This document shows positions 46,963 through 55,753 of a DNA stretch of 64,000 nt, one piece after another (the first letter of the stretch is position 1; every line of letters begins with the position of its first letter). Position numbers and translations under genes: made by a program. The notes under the pieces are model-generated. The model searched no databases. It had not been told where the DNA came from and was given only the letters and a program-made list of their open reading frames with translations. Source of the stretch: Kordiimonas sediminis (GTDB lineage Bacteria > Pseudomonadota > Alphaproteobacteria > Sphingomonadales > Kordiimonadaceae); NCBI RefSeq assembly GCF_014656395.1, contig NZ_BNCI01000002.1:620001-684000 (forward strand). Direction: 5' to 3'.

Positions 46963-47718
46963 TTAGGCGCTCTTCGCCTTGTTATGTGCATGTACGGCAT
47001 CGCCGAATGCACGAAAGATTTTACTAGATTGTTCGTTTTCCCAAGCACGCCATTCAGGGTGCCACTGCACAGCCAGATTAAAACCTGGTGCTTCGGGGCA
47101 AGAAACTGCCTCTATAGTTGTATCATCAGCAAAGGCTTCCACCTGTAGGCCAGGGGCCAGGTCTTTGATGGCCTGACCGTGTACCGTGTTGACCATAAAG
47201 TCTTCCTCGCCGACAATAGCACCCAGGATACCGTCTTTTACCACTGATACTGAATGGGCTGGTCCATATTGGACATCAACAGGGGCGTTTTTGTCTTCTC
47301 TGTGATCAAAACGTCCATCAATTTCATGAACGCGTGGATACAAAGTGCCGCCAAGTGCCACATTCATTTCCTGCAAACCCCTGCAAATACCCAGCATAGG
47401 AAAACCAGACTGTAGCAAGTCGGGCAGAGTAGACAGTGTGTTCGCGTCGCGTAATGGGTCTTCATGTTCACCGGATGGTGCTTCAGCATCGCCGTATCTG
47501 GACCGCTGAATATTGCTGTACCCGCCAGTATAAAGAATACCGTCTGCGATTTTCATGATGTCATCTGCGCCAATTGGATCCGTGCTCAGGGCAGGGATTA
47601 ATATTGGTGTAACATCAGCACACCGCCTTAGGGCAACGATATATTTATCACCAACTTGATGATACATGTGCGGCCCGCTATGAGTTGTGTCGCAGATTAT
47701 AGCTACAACAGGCTTCAT
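46963..47718 (-). CDS. puuD: Gamma-glutamyl-GABA hydrolase, PuuD-like
   Basis: A 251-residue class I glutamine amidotransferase-like hydrolase that releases GABA from gamma-glutamyl-GABA. Nucleophile Cys is in 'FPMLGICRGLQEMNVALGG'; the catalytic His is in 'FNLAVQWHPEWRAWEN'. The N-terminal 'VAIICDT' and 'ILYTGGYSNIQ' strands are also typical. Its ATG overlaps the stop of the upstream membrane-protein gene by four bases (ATGA). Confidence 0.93.
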   Translation of the reverse strand: MKPVVAIICDTTHSGPHMYHQVGDKYIVALRRCADVTPILIPALSTDPIGADDIMKIADGILYTGGYSNIQRSRYGDAEAPSGEHEDPLRDANTLSTLPDLLQSGFPMLGICRGLQEMNVALGGTLYPRVHEIDGRFDHREDKNAPVDVQYGPAHSVSVVKDGILGAIVGEEDFMVNTVHGQAIKDLAPGLQVEAFADDTTIEAVSCPEAPGFNLAVQWHPEWRAWENEQSSKIFRAFGDAVHAHNKAKSA

Positions 47719-48587
47719 GAAACTGTCTCCGAACTAACAGGGGTATTTTTTACTTTTTCTTTCTCTGATTCTTCTTCGTGCCACTGCTGGACGTTCATTT
47801 CGATGAAGAAGAAGGCAATAATCCAGATCGCAGCATCCCATGTGCCAATTCCGTCCCCAAGCATAGCCCAGTATGAAGCACACAGGAACAAGGAGCCATA
47901 CAGCACAAATTTGATGCGTTTACTGTAATCATATAGGCGATCAGTCAGCTTGCCGCGCTCCTGCAGGTAAACGTCAATCGCAAGGACGATAACAACCAAA
48001 ACCCAAGTTGAGGCATTTACAACATCCAGTGTTGAAAGCCTTCGTAACATGGAAAGCCCTTCACTGCTTGTTAGTATGCTCAGTTCTGAGTTAATGAACA
48101 GTGGAGCGACATAAGATGCGCAGTTCTCCAGCGTTAATGGCTCATACTCATGTAAGTAGACGCCTGCGGATAGAATTTGCCCGACATAGGCACAGGCATC
48201 GGTTAGCTCGGCAGGGTCAAAGTTATAAAACCAGCTTGCATGTACTATGTATCCATTGAGAGCAGTGAGAATAGCTGCGTAGCAAACAGCGGCGACTATA
48301 TTCAGTGACCACTTAACTTTTTTGGTAAATTTTTCATCGGGTATTGCGTAAGTCTCAAGCTCGAACGCCAAAAGCAAAATCAACCAAGCCAGTGTATCTG
48401 TAGACGCAGAGAATGCATTTACAATGTCGGTAAGCGCAATCCCATCCCGGAACGTATGAGCAGAAGAGCCCATATCTTCGAGCAAGAAGTAGACGAAATT
48501 GCCGAATAAAATCAGATAAACAATATATTTAAAGGCTTGAAATGCCTTTTTGTTTCCCAGCCCGACCCTATGTAGTATCTTTGACAT
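47715..48587 (-). CDS. Uncharacterised membrane protein leading the polyamine operon
   Basis: A 290-residue protein I do not recognise. Hydrophobic helices are seen near residues 20-36 (YIVYLILFGNFVYFLL), 62-76 (LAWLILLLAFELE), 90-112, 192-212 (ASTWVLVVIVLAIDVYL), 230-248 and 255-272 (AAIWIIAFFFIEMNV). Between helices three and four lies a loop of about 80 residues with Cys residues in 'LTDACAYVGQ' and 'TLENCASYV', perhaps a disulfide-bonded periplasmic domain. It is the first leftward gene and is translationally coupled to puuD. It could be a membrane accessory or sensor; this is a guess from position only. Confidence 0.8.
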   Translation of the reverse strand: MSKILHRVGLGNKKAFQAFKYIVYLILFGNFVYFLLEDMGSSAHTFRDGIALTDIVNAFSASTDTLAWLILLLAFELETYAIPDEKFTKKVKWSLNIVAAVCYAAILTALNGYIVHASWFYNFDPAELTDACAYVGQILSAGVYLHEYEPLTLENCASYVAPLFINSELSILTSSEGLSMLRRLSTLDVVNASTWVLVVIVLAIDVYLQERGKLTDRLYDYSKRIKFVLYGSLFLCASYWAMLGDGIGTWDAAIWIIAFFFIEMNVQQWHEEESEKEKVKNTPVSSETVS

Positions 48588-48687
48588 AAAGACCCCTCAA
48601 AAACCTAAAAAATCTCGTTCCTGCCATCATTATCAATGTTACGCGTTGTGGCAATCACTCTTTAGGATTTTACCTTCCATGCATAAA

Positions 48688-48715
48688 TGTGATCACAAAA
48701 AAATCAAATGGTCAA
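48688..48715 (-). promoter_or_regulatory. Leftward promoter with operator palindrome
   Basis: On the minus strand TTGACC (48715-48710) is followed by 12 bases and then the palindrome TGTGATCACA (48697-48688). With an 18-base spacer the -10 element (CACATT, weak) would fall inside the palindrome, so bound repressor would block polymerase. Confidence 0.55.
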
Positions 48716-48789
48716 GCGAGGAAAATTAAAGTAACAGAACTCTTGGCTGTAATTGCGTATTATTGCGCAGTTTTTGCGGGTGTTGGCCA

Positions 48790-48819
48790 TTGACAATCCT
48801 CTCTCTTTGTGATCACAAT
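48790..48819 (+). promoter_or_regulatory. Rightward promoter with operator palindrome
   Basis: TTGACA (48790-48795), exactly 12 bases, then TGTGATCACA (48808-48817) inside the longer palindrome TTGTGATCACAA (48807-48818). An 18-base spacer places the -10 element CACAAT over the right half of the palindrome. The geometry is identical to the leftward site. Confidence 0.6.
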
Positions 48820-48941
48820 ATAAAAATATTGGCGTGTAATTGTTGAGGTGATAAGGACATAACATGCTTCATTGGGGTGCTTTTTGGCCATTTCAGGCAG
48901 AGCATCGGGGGCACAGTTGGGACGTCTAGTGAGTATTATTT

Positions 48942-50267
48942 ATGCAGTCTGAAATTAAAGCGTATTTAGAAGAATATCCAGACACAGAAATTGTTCAGTT
49001 CCTACTAGCGGATATGAATGGGATTTATCGCGGTAAACAGGCGACGATTGATGCTCTTAAGGGCGTGGTGTACTTTCCAATCACCACTTGTTTCCTTACA
49101 ACGGACGGTGCAAACGCAGACACTATTCTGGATGACTACGGAAGTGATCCGGACAGGCCGTGTGTTCCCGTTCCGGGTAGTCTGCGCCCTGTGCCGTGGG
49201 CGAGGCGTCCAACTGTCCAGGTTCTGCTGACAATGCAGGATAAAGATGGTTCACCTTTCTTCATGGATCCACGGGTTGTTCTGTCAAAGGCTTTGGCGCC
49301 ATACAAAGCGGCAAATCTGAAGCCGGTCGTTGCAATAGAATATGAATTTTATCTTTTTGAGATTGGATCAAATCCACCAAAGCCAGTAGCGCCGCCAAAC
49401 GGTATGCCAATGGCGACAGGTGCGAACTGCTACAATATGGATGTCTTTTATGATTTCGAAGACATCCTGCAGGAAATTGAAGATGACTGTCTAGCACAGG
49501 GCATACCAGTCAGCGGGCTTGTTTGCGAATATGGAAACGGTCAGTTTGAAGTGAATATTAATCACAGCGATGACGCCCTGCGTGTTTGTGACGAAGCAAT
49601 GATGCTGAAGCGTGTTGTCAAGTCGGTCGCGCTGAAACACGGCTTGCATGCCAGCTTTATGGCAAAACCAACCTACGACGAGGCGGGTAGCGGCATGCAT
49701 GCACATGTTAGTGTCCTTGATGCATCAGGCGCGAATATATTTGCTGGCGAGCAGGGCCGTACAGCATTAAAGCATGCGGTAGGGGGGCTTCTGACTACCA
49801 TGAATGAAGCAACCGCGTTGTTTGCACCCAATGCGAATAGCTATCGGAGATTCGACCCTGAATGGTTTGCGCCGATGGTGCCCAACTGGGGTGAAAACAA
49901 TCGCAGGCTTTCCGTAAGGTTGCCAATGTCAGATGATAAGAATCGTCGTTTCGAGCACCGTGTTTGTGGCGCTGATGCAAGCCCGCATCTAATGCTGGCG
50001 GCCATTCTTGTTGGTGCGTGGCACGGCATGGCTGAGAAAATTGATCCTGGCGAAAAAACTGGTGAATTGGAGCTGGTAGATTTTACAGACTGTATCCCAA
50101 GTCGCTGGTACTCTGCACTTGAAGCCCTGAAAGAGGGGACGGTGATGAAAAAGTATCTGGGGGAAGATTTTATTGAGCTGTATCACAGGGTACGGGCAAG
50201 CGAAGAAAATGATTACCATCGGTCGGTTCCCCAGGCTGATCATGAAAAATATTTAAGAGTTCTATAA
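48942..50267 (+). CDS. Glutamine synthetase-like ligase, PuuA-type (copy 2)
   Basis: A 441-residue glutamine synthetase-fold enzyme, a distant paralogue of the leftward copy. Seen: 'LLADMNGIYRGKQATIDAL', 'VAIEYEFYLFEIGSN', 'CEYGNGQFEVNINHSDDA', 'GSGMHAHVSVLDASGANIF', 'NSYRRFDPEWFAPMVPNWGENNRRLSVRLP' and 'RFEHRVCGADASPHLMLAAILVGAWHG'. No adenylylation motif is present. It is probably a gamma-glutamylpolyamine synthetase, perhaps with a different amine preference. It leads the rightward operon, 10 bases before the oxidase gene; only a weak ribosome site precedes the ATG. Confidence 0.9.
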   Translation: MQSEIKAYLEEYPDTEIVQFLLADMNGIYRGKQATIDALKGVVYFPITTCFLTTDGANADTILDDYGSDPDRPCVPVPGSLRPVPWARRPTVQVLLTMQDKDGSPFFMDPRVVLSKALAPYKAANLKPVVAIEYEFYLFEIGSNPPKPVAPPNGMPMATGANCYNMDVFYDFEDILQEIEDDCLAQGIPVSGLVCEYGNGQFEVNINHSDDALRVCDEAMMLKRVVKSVALKHGLHASFMAKPTYDEAGSGMHAHVSVLDASGANIFAGEQGRTALKHAVGGLLTTMNEATALFAPNANSYRRFDPEWFAPMVPNWGENNRRLSVRLPMSDDKNRRFEHRVCGADASPHLMLAAILVGAWHGMAEKIDPGEKTGELELVDFTDCIPSRWYSALEALKEGTVMKKYLGEDFIELYHRVRASEENDYHRSVPQADHEKYLRVL

Positions 50268-50277
50268 AGAGGCAACC

Positions 50278-51588
50278 ATGCGGATTACCGACCGAGTGCA
50301 TTCTAATACCATGCCGCAATCTTACTATGCGGCCACAAGCAATGACACTGATGGCTTTGATCGACTGACCGAAGACTGCCGTACAGATGTCTGTGTCGTG
50401 GGTGGCGGGTTTACAGGCGTGGCCACGGCGCTGCATCTGCGGGAACGCGGGTATGATGTGGTCCTGCTTGAGCAGAATGAGATTGGATGGGGTGCATCCG
50501 GACGTAATGGTGGGCAGGTTATCGGTGGGTACGGTCCTTCCTTGTCAGAATTTTCCAAGATTGAAAAAGTTTTTGGCAAAGAAAATGCTGTTTCAGTCTG
50601 GCAGATGGGCGTTGAGTGTGTCGATATTATCGCTGACTGGGTAGAAAAATATCAGATCGACTGCGACCTGACGTGGGGGTACTTCGATGCCGCCATGAAA
50701 CAAAGTGACATGGACTATCTGCTGCGTGCACGGGATACACTTCTGGATCATGGTTATAAACCTGAGCAGCGTATAATCAAGCAGGATGAAGTTCATACGA
50801 TTGTTGGGTCAGACAGATATATTGGCGGTGTTACCAATATGGGGTGGGGTCATGCGCACGTTCTTAACCTTCTGCGCGGAGAAGCGCGTGCAGCCCAGAA
50901 GCTCGGTGCCAAAATCTTTGAACATGCAATGGTCGAAGACGTTACCTTTGGCGAACCTGTTACCGTTAAAACCGATAAAGGAACGGTAACGGCTGATTAT
51001 GTTGTCTTTGCTGGTAATGCATATCTGGGCAAATTGGTTCCAAAGCTGGAATCACGGGTACTGCCGGCAGGGAGTTATATCGTGACGACAGAGCCACTTT
51101 CAGAAGAGATGGTACAAGAAATTATGCCGGCCAATTTTGCCATCTGTGACCAGCGGTGGGCATTGGATTATTTTCGCTTAACGGCTGACCGCCGGTTGTT
51201 ATTTGGTGGATTGGCGACATACTCGGGTCTTCATCCCAAGGATATAAAAAAGGCTATACTTCCTTGTATGCACAAGGTTTTCCCTCAGCTTCAGGACGTC
51301 AAAATTGACCATGAATGGGGCGGATATATGGGAATAGGTATTAACCGGATACCACAAGTTGGACAAGTGGCGCCTAATGCCTATTTTGCACAGGCATATT
51401 CTGGTCACGGTGTTGCCCCGACCCATATGTCAGGAAAGCTGATTGCAGAGGCAATAGACGGCAACAAGCAGCGGTTTGACATTATGGCGCGTATTAAACA
51501 CCCACCATTCCCGGGAGGCCGTCTGTTACGGGCACCTATGCAGGCGATTGGTATGGCGTATTACCGACTGAAGGATGCGATTGGATAA
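50278..51588 (+). CDS. puuB: FAD-dependent amine oxidase, PuuB-like
   Basis: A 436-residue DAO-type flavoprotein. The FAD-binding Rossmann motif is 'VCVVGGGFTGVATALHLRERGYDVVLLEQ' (about residues 39-67), followed by 'GWGASGRNGGQVIGGYGPSL', and near the end 'GYMGIGINRIPQVGQVAPNAYFAQAYSGHGVAPTHMSGKLIAEA'. This fits gamma-glutamylputrescine oxidase, which makes the aldehyde used by PuuC. Stop and next start overlap as TAATG. Confidence 0.92.
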   Translation: MRITDRVHSNTMPQSYYAATSNDTDGFDRLTEDCRTDVCVVGGGFTGVATALHLRERGYDVVLLEQNEIGWGASGRNGGQVIGGYGPSLSEFSKIEKVFGKENAVSVWQMGVECVDIIADWVEKYQIDCDLTWGYFDAAMKQSDMDYLLRARDTLLDHGYKPEQRIIKQDEVHTIVGSDRYIGGVTNMGWGHAHVLNLLRGEARAAQKLGAKIFEHAMVEDVTFGEPVTVKTDKGTVTADYVVFAGNAYLGKLVPKLESRVLPAGSYIVTTEPLSEEMVQEIMPANFAICDQRWALDYFRLTADRRLLFGGLATYSGLHPKDIKKAILPCMHKVFPQLQDVKIDHEWGGYMGIGINRIPQVGQVAPNAYFAQAYSGHGVAPTHMSGKLIAEAIDGNKQRFDIMARIKHPPFPGGRLLRAPMQAIGMAYYRLKDAIG

Positions 51589-53246
51589 TGCAGACAGGCG
51601 GAAAAATGACCGGAAAAACTCCGACACTTTCTCGTTCTGATATTGGACGGTTACTTAACCGTGGTTACAGTGCATTTAGGCAGGGTGCATATAATGAAAC
51701 TGCTGCTGTCTGCAAAACTATCCTTCAAGCCTATCCAAAAACAAAAGAGGCTCATTTTTTGATGGGGCTTTTGGGGTTGGAAAAACGGCAATTTGGAATT
51801 GCGCGTGATGCCTTTAAAAACGTTGTTGTCCTTGATGAAACTCATACACCTGCATGGGCGCAGTTGGCGCGCGTTTTTGTAAATTTGGGTCAATATTCAA
51901 ATGCCAATAAGGCGCTTGATCGTGCGATAAAACTAGGGACGGACGATCCCTTGGTTGAAGATGTTATTGGTACCGTTTACAGCTTACTCGGCGACCAGAC
52001 CAAGGCGTTGGAGTGGTACGACCGAGCAAACGCACATTCCCCTACGTCGATGTTCGAACTTAGTCGCGCCAAAAGCCTGACCTTTCTCGGACGTATTCAA
52101 GAGGCCCGAACAGCACTTACAAGATTTCTAGAAGCTTATCCGGACGTTTCGCAAGGTCACTGGATGTTGGCGCGACTGGAGAAAGTCACGGATGACACAC
52201 ATGTTGCAGAAATGGAAGAGTTGCTCAAAAAGCTGGGTAACAATGATCATCACCAAGCTATGTTAAGCTATGCCTTGGGCAAGGAGTATGAAGACCTGAG
52301 CCAACCTGACAAGGCTTTCGAAGCATATTCAAGAGGGGCGGCAGCTCGCAGGCGCGAAGTGCCCTATAATGAACAGTCAGAAGATGCATTATATAAATCT
52401 TTGCCGCAGCTCTATTCACGTGACTGGTATGATAATCAAACTGAAGAAGAAGGCGGGCAGGGGTTTGATGACCGGTCGCCAATATTTATCATAGGTCAGC
52501 CCAGGACTGGAACCACACTGGTTGAGCGTATCATAACAGCACATTCTGAGGTTCATTCTGCCGGTGAATTACAGCAATTTGGTATGGCCATCAAACGGAT
52601 GACAGGTATTACCACGCCTGGTCCTGTCGGTTTAGAGGGCATGACATCTGCAGTATCTTTGAATTTGGAAACACTGGGTAAGTTATATATTGAAACCAGT
52701 CAGATGATGCGCGGTCAGGAACCACATTTCGTAGATAAAATGCCGATCAACTATCTCTATGCTCCGCTGATTGCCAAAAGTCTACCAAACGCGAAGATTA
52801 TTCATATTACCCGTGACCCTGCGGATAGTTGCTTTGCTTCCTTCAAGCAGCTTTTTGCTGATGCGTATTTTCATTCCTATGATCAGGAAGAGATGGCGCG
52901 GCATCATCTGCGGTACAGGGAGCTGATGAAACACTGGCGTGCGCTCCTTGGGGATAGAATGTTGGAAGTTTCTTACGAAGACGTTGTATCGGACCTGGAG
53001 GGGCAGGCACGGCGCATCATCAACTATCTTGATCTTGATTGGCAGGACGCTTGTGCAAAGTTTCATAAGCAAACAGGTGCGGTAACTACTGCAAGCGCAG
53101 TTCAGGTGCGGGAGAAAGCTCACACAAGGTCAGTCGGGTTGTGGAGGCAATATCAGGAACATTTAGGGCCTATGCTCAGGGCACTGAAATACAATGTAGA
53201 GGAAAAAGAGCAACAGTCTGGGTATAAAAATCAGAAGTCAGAGTGA
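51588..53246 (+). CDS. TPR-sulfotransferase family protein
   Basis: A 552-residue two-part protein. Residues about 20-265 are tetratricopeptide-like helices ('AVCKTILQAYPKTKEAHFLMGLLGLEKRQFGIARDAFKN', 'AWAQLARVFVNLGQYSNANKALDRAI'). The second half is a PAPS-dependent sulfotransferase domain: 5' phosphosulfate loop 'FIIGQPRTGTTLVERII' near residue 303, 'FVDKMPINYLYAPLIAKSLPNAKIIHITRDPADSCFASFKQLF' with the 3' phosphate site, and a C-terminal 'RSVGLWRQYQEHL'. No signal peptide, so cytoplasmic. Its link to polyamine genes by a one-base stop/start overlap is striking, but its substrate is unknown. ATG 51606 is an alternative start. Confidence 0.88.
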   Translation: MQTGGKMTGKTPTLSRSDIGRLLNRGYSAFRQGAYNETAAVCKTILQAYPKTKEAHFLMGLLGLEKRQFGIARDAFKNVVVLDETHTPAWAQLARVFVNLGQYSNANKALDRAIKLGTDDPLVEDVIGTVYSLLGDQTKALEWYDRANAHSPTSMFELSRAKSLTFLGRIQEARTALTRFLEAYPDVSQGHWMLARLEKVTDDTHVAEMEELLKKLGNNDHHQAMLSYALGKEYEDLSQPDKAFEAYSRGAAARRREVPYNEQSEDALYKSLPQLYSRDWYDNQTEEEGGQGFDDRSPIFIIGQPRTGTTLVERIITAHSEVHSAGELQQFGMAIKRMTGITTPGPVGLEGMTSAVSLNLETLGKLYIETSQMMRGQEPHFVDKMPINYLYAPLIAKSLPNAKIIHITRDPADSCFASFKQLFADAYFHSYDQEEMARHHLRYRELMKHWRALLGDRMLEVSYEDVVSDLEGQARRIINYLDLDWQDACAKFHKQTGAVTTASAVQVREKAHTRSVGLWRQYQEHLGPMLRALKYNVEEKEQQSGYKNQKSE

Positions 53247-53336
53247 ATTAGACATAGTGGAAGTCTTGCTGTCTTTATTCTGAAATGGGAAAAAGACGGG
53301 GTATGTATTTCCGCTCATATTTAGGGAGGACCAATA

Positions 53337-55667
53337 ATGAAATCATCAACATGGTTTAAGTCAGGGAAGTACGCGGCTGGTGTATCTGCTTTGGCAGTTA
53401 GTTTGTCAGCAGGCAGTGCACTTGCTCAGGATGAAACAAGCCTGACAATTGAAGAAGTTGTAGTAACGGCTCAAAAGCGGGCTGAATCAGTGCAGGATGT
53501 GCCTGTGGCAATTGCTGCATTTGATGCATCTTTCACAAAACGAATGAATTTGGACGATGTGAAAGATCTGGTGAAATTTACACCGGGTTTTGCTGGGGAT
53601 AGTAAAGATAGTTTCATTGACTATGTAAACATCCGCGGTATTTCCACCAATGATTTTGGTGTTGGTGGCGATCCATCAGTCGGTTTCTTCCAGAATGGCC
53701 TGTATCAGGGGCGTAATGGTGTAGTTGTATCCTCTATGTTTGACTTAGAGCGTGCAGAGGTGCTGCGTGGTCCTCAAGGCTTCCTGTTCGGTAAGAATGC
53801 GATTTCAGGCGCTCTTAACATTCATACTGCACGTCCAAACTTCGACAGCACAAGCGGCTATTTCGAGCTTGGACTGGGTGAGCGCGGAATTTTTGAAGTT
53901 GAAGGCGCTGTAAACGTTCCTCTCAGTGAAATGTTTGCTCTGCGTGTCGCGGCTTATCACTCTGAAGAAGATGGTTATGTGAAAAATCTGTCTTATCCGG
54001 ATGATGACAAGCAGGTTGCACACGATAAAACAGCGATGCGAGCGACGCTTGGAATCAAAGGGGAAAACTGGGATTCTACATTGATGGTTCAGTATGAAGA
54101 CCGGGATCAGAGTGGCTCTGTCTACCGTGCCCATAACGGTAATGGTGCGCTTGATTTCCTGTCTGATGTGCTTGGCAAGGATATTTTCCCACGCGGTGAT
54201 GTGCGTGATATTGATGCAGATGAGAAACTTGGCAGTTTTGATCGTGGTGAAATTCTGCGTCTATCTGCTGAAATCAACATGGATTTTGACGGTTTCACAG
54301 TAACGTCACTGACCGGTTACACCGATCATACTTACGAATATGCCGAAGACTTTGACGGCATGCCTGTAGGCTTTAACGATTATGCACAGGATCAGGAAGG
54401 GGATTACTTCGAAACTGAATTGCGCGTTGTCTCTGACACTGACAGTGACCTAAGCTGGTATGCTGGTGTTTCTTACTACAAAGAAAACATCGATGCCATG
54501 TTTAACAACCGTGGCGATGAAGACGTGCAGTGTGCGGCTTATTACTACATGAGCTGTTCTGATCTTTGGGCGTATTGGGAATATGGTGATTTCAACTATC
54601 GTCCACTTGGTCTGGAGGAAAAGAACCTTGTTGAGGGTAAATACTCTGGTTGGGGCGCATATCTTGATCTGACATATGCTGTGACAGATAAGTTCGATCT
54701 GGAAGCTGGTGTTCGCTATACAAAAGACAAGAAGAAGTTTGGAATTAACGTTCTTCCTGTTGAAAGTGAACTGGGCCCATGGTGGATGTTCGGTGTCTAC
54801 ACGGATTACTGGGCGCGTGATAAACAGTCATGGTCAGACGTAACACCGCGTTTCATTGCACGTTACCGTCCTAACGAAGACTGGATGGTTTATGCAAGTG
54901 CCACACGTGGTTACAAGTCTGGTGGTTTTGGTTCCTTCGCAGTTGTAGCAGACGAAGACGATATTACAGATGATTTGCAGGCACTGAATGCGGTACCAAA
55001 CGCGTTTGATCCAGAGACAGTCTGGTCCTACGAGGTAGGTGCCAAAGGCGACCTGTTGGACGGCCGTATTCGCACAGATATCACTGCATATTATTATCGC
55101 TTTAAAGACATGCAGCTGAACTATTTCTATCAGGGTACTAAGGTCGTTAACGTCGGTAAGGTGAAGTCTTACGGGGTTGAAGCCACGCTTCAGGCCATCC
55201 TTAGCGAAAACTTTGATGTCTTCTTCGCTGCATCGTTTAATGAAAACGAAATCAGTGATGCTGATGCCACGTTGCCGGATGGAGAAGTGATTAACCTTGG
55301 GCCAGATGGTAACCGTTTGTCGGGTTCGCCTAAATGGACACTTGCCGGTGTCTTGAACTACCATGTCCCTGTATCAGACACGGCGGAAGTCAATGCATCT
55401 CTGGATTTCCGTACTCAGACAAAAATCTATGGTGGCTTGGAGAACCTTGAGCGCGGCGCACAGGTTGGCTGGCAGGATGTTTCTCTGCGTGTAGGATATG
55501 ATGAAGAAGCAGGGAACTGGTCTTTGACTGCATATGTCGAGAATCTGTTCGATGAAAAATACTTCGATGGGTATTCCGAAGGTGAAACGCCATTCCCGGG
55601 GCACGGATTTGGTATTAGCCGTCCACGGACATTTGGTGTCAAATTCACCAAGCGTTTTGGCGAATAA
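53337..55667 (+). CDS. TonB-dependent receptor
   Basis: A complete 776-residue outer-membrane receptor. Signal peptide of about 31 residues ends SALAQD. A TonB box-like segment 'IEEVVVTAQKRAESVQDVPVAIAAF' opens the plug domain, with 'VNIRGISTNDFGVGGDPSVGFFQNGLYQGR' and 'ERAEVLRGPQGFLFGKNAISGALNI'. The 22-strand barrel follows and ends 'FGVKFTKRFGE'. GGGAGG precedes the ATG. It lies 90 bases after the sulfotransferase gene and has its own terminator. The substrate is not evident; closeness to polyamine genes is only suggestive. Confidence 0.95.
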   Translation: MKSSTWFKSGKYAAGVSALAVSLSAGSALAQDETSLTIEEVVVTAQKRAESVQDVPVAIAAFDASFTKRMNLDDVKDLVKFTPGFAGDSKDSFIDYVNIRGISTNDFGVGGDPSVGFFQNGLYQGRNGVVVSSMFDLERAEVLRGPQGFLFGKNAISGALNIHTARPNFDSTSGYFELGLGERGIFEVEGAVNVPLSEMFALRVAAYHSEEDGYVKNLSYPDDDKQVAHDKTAMRATLGIKGENWDSTLMVQYEDRDQSGSVYRAHNGNGALDFLSDVLGKDIFPRGDVRDIDADEKLGSFDRGEILRLSAEINMDFDGFTVTSLTGYTDHTYEYAEDFDGMPVGFNDYAQDQEGDYFETELRVVSDTDSDLSWYAGVSYYKENIDAMFNNRGDEDVQCAAYYYMSCSDLWAYWEYGDFNYRPLGLEEKNLVEGKYSGWGAYLDLTYAVTDKFDLEAGVRYTKDKKKFGINVLPVESELGPWWMFGVYTDYWARDKQSWSDVTPRFIARYRPNEDWMVYASATRGYKSGGFGSFAVVADEDDITDDLQALNAVPNAFDPETVWSYEVGAKGDLLDGRIRTDITAYYYRFKDMQLNYFYQGTKVVNVGKVKSYGVEATLQAILSENFDVFFAASFNENEISDADATLPDGEVINLGPDGNRLSGSPKWTLAGVLNYHVPVSDTAEVNASLDFRTQTKIYGGLENLERGAQVGWQDVSLRVGYDEEAGNWSLTAYVENLFDEKYFDGYSEGETPFPGHGFGISRPRTFGVKFTKRFGE

Positions 55668-55694
55668 TTCGTATCACATTCTAGAATTAATAAT

Positions 55695-55720
55695 GAGGGC
55701 TTTCGGGCCCTCTTTTTTTT
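55695..55720 (+). terminator. Intrinsic terminator of the TonB receptor gene
   Basis: GAGGGC (55695-55700), loop TTTCGG, GCCCTC (55707-55712), then eight T. Confidence 0.9.
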
Positions 55721-55738
55721 GCTTATAAGCAAAAAAAA
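55713..55738. repeat. 26-bp perfect palindrome next to a terminator
   Basis: Eight T, the self-complementary core GCTTATAAGC and eight A make a gapless palindrome. Its left arm is the T-run of the receptor terminator; its right end lies 16 bases before the ATG of the dehydratase fusion gene. Confidence 0.8.
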
Positions 55739-55753
55739 CAAGAGGAAGCACAT

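Larger units (their letters stand above)
48588..48941. promoter_or_regulatory. Divergent control region of the polyamine locus
   Basis: This 354-base gap holds no supported gene. It contains two divergent promoter candidates and two identical 10-bp palindromes, 120 bases apart. The palindromes and their -35 hexamers are listed separately. Leaders of about 90-115 bases follow on both sides with no clear hairpin. Confidence 0.7.

Noticed and set aside
48688-48817. TGTGATCACA as a CRP/FNR site
   Set aside because: The CRP consensus TGTGA-N6-TCACA needs a 6-base centre; here the half-sites abut with none. The form suits a GntR FCD operator better.
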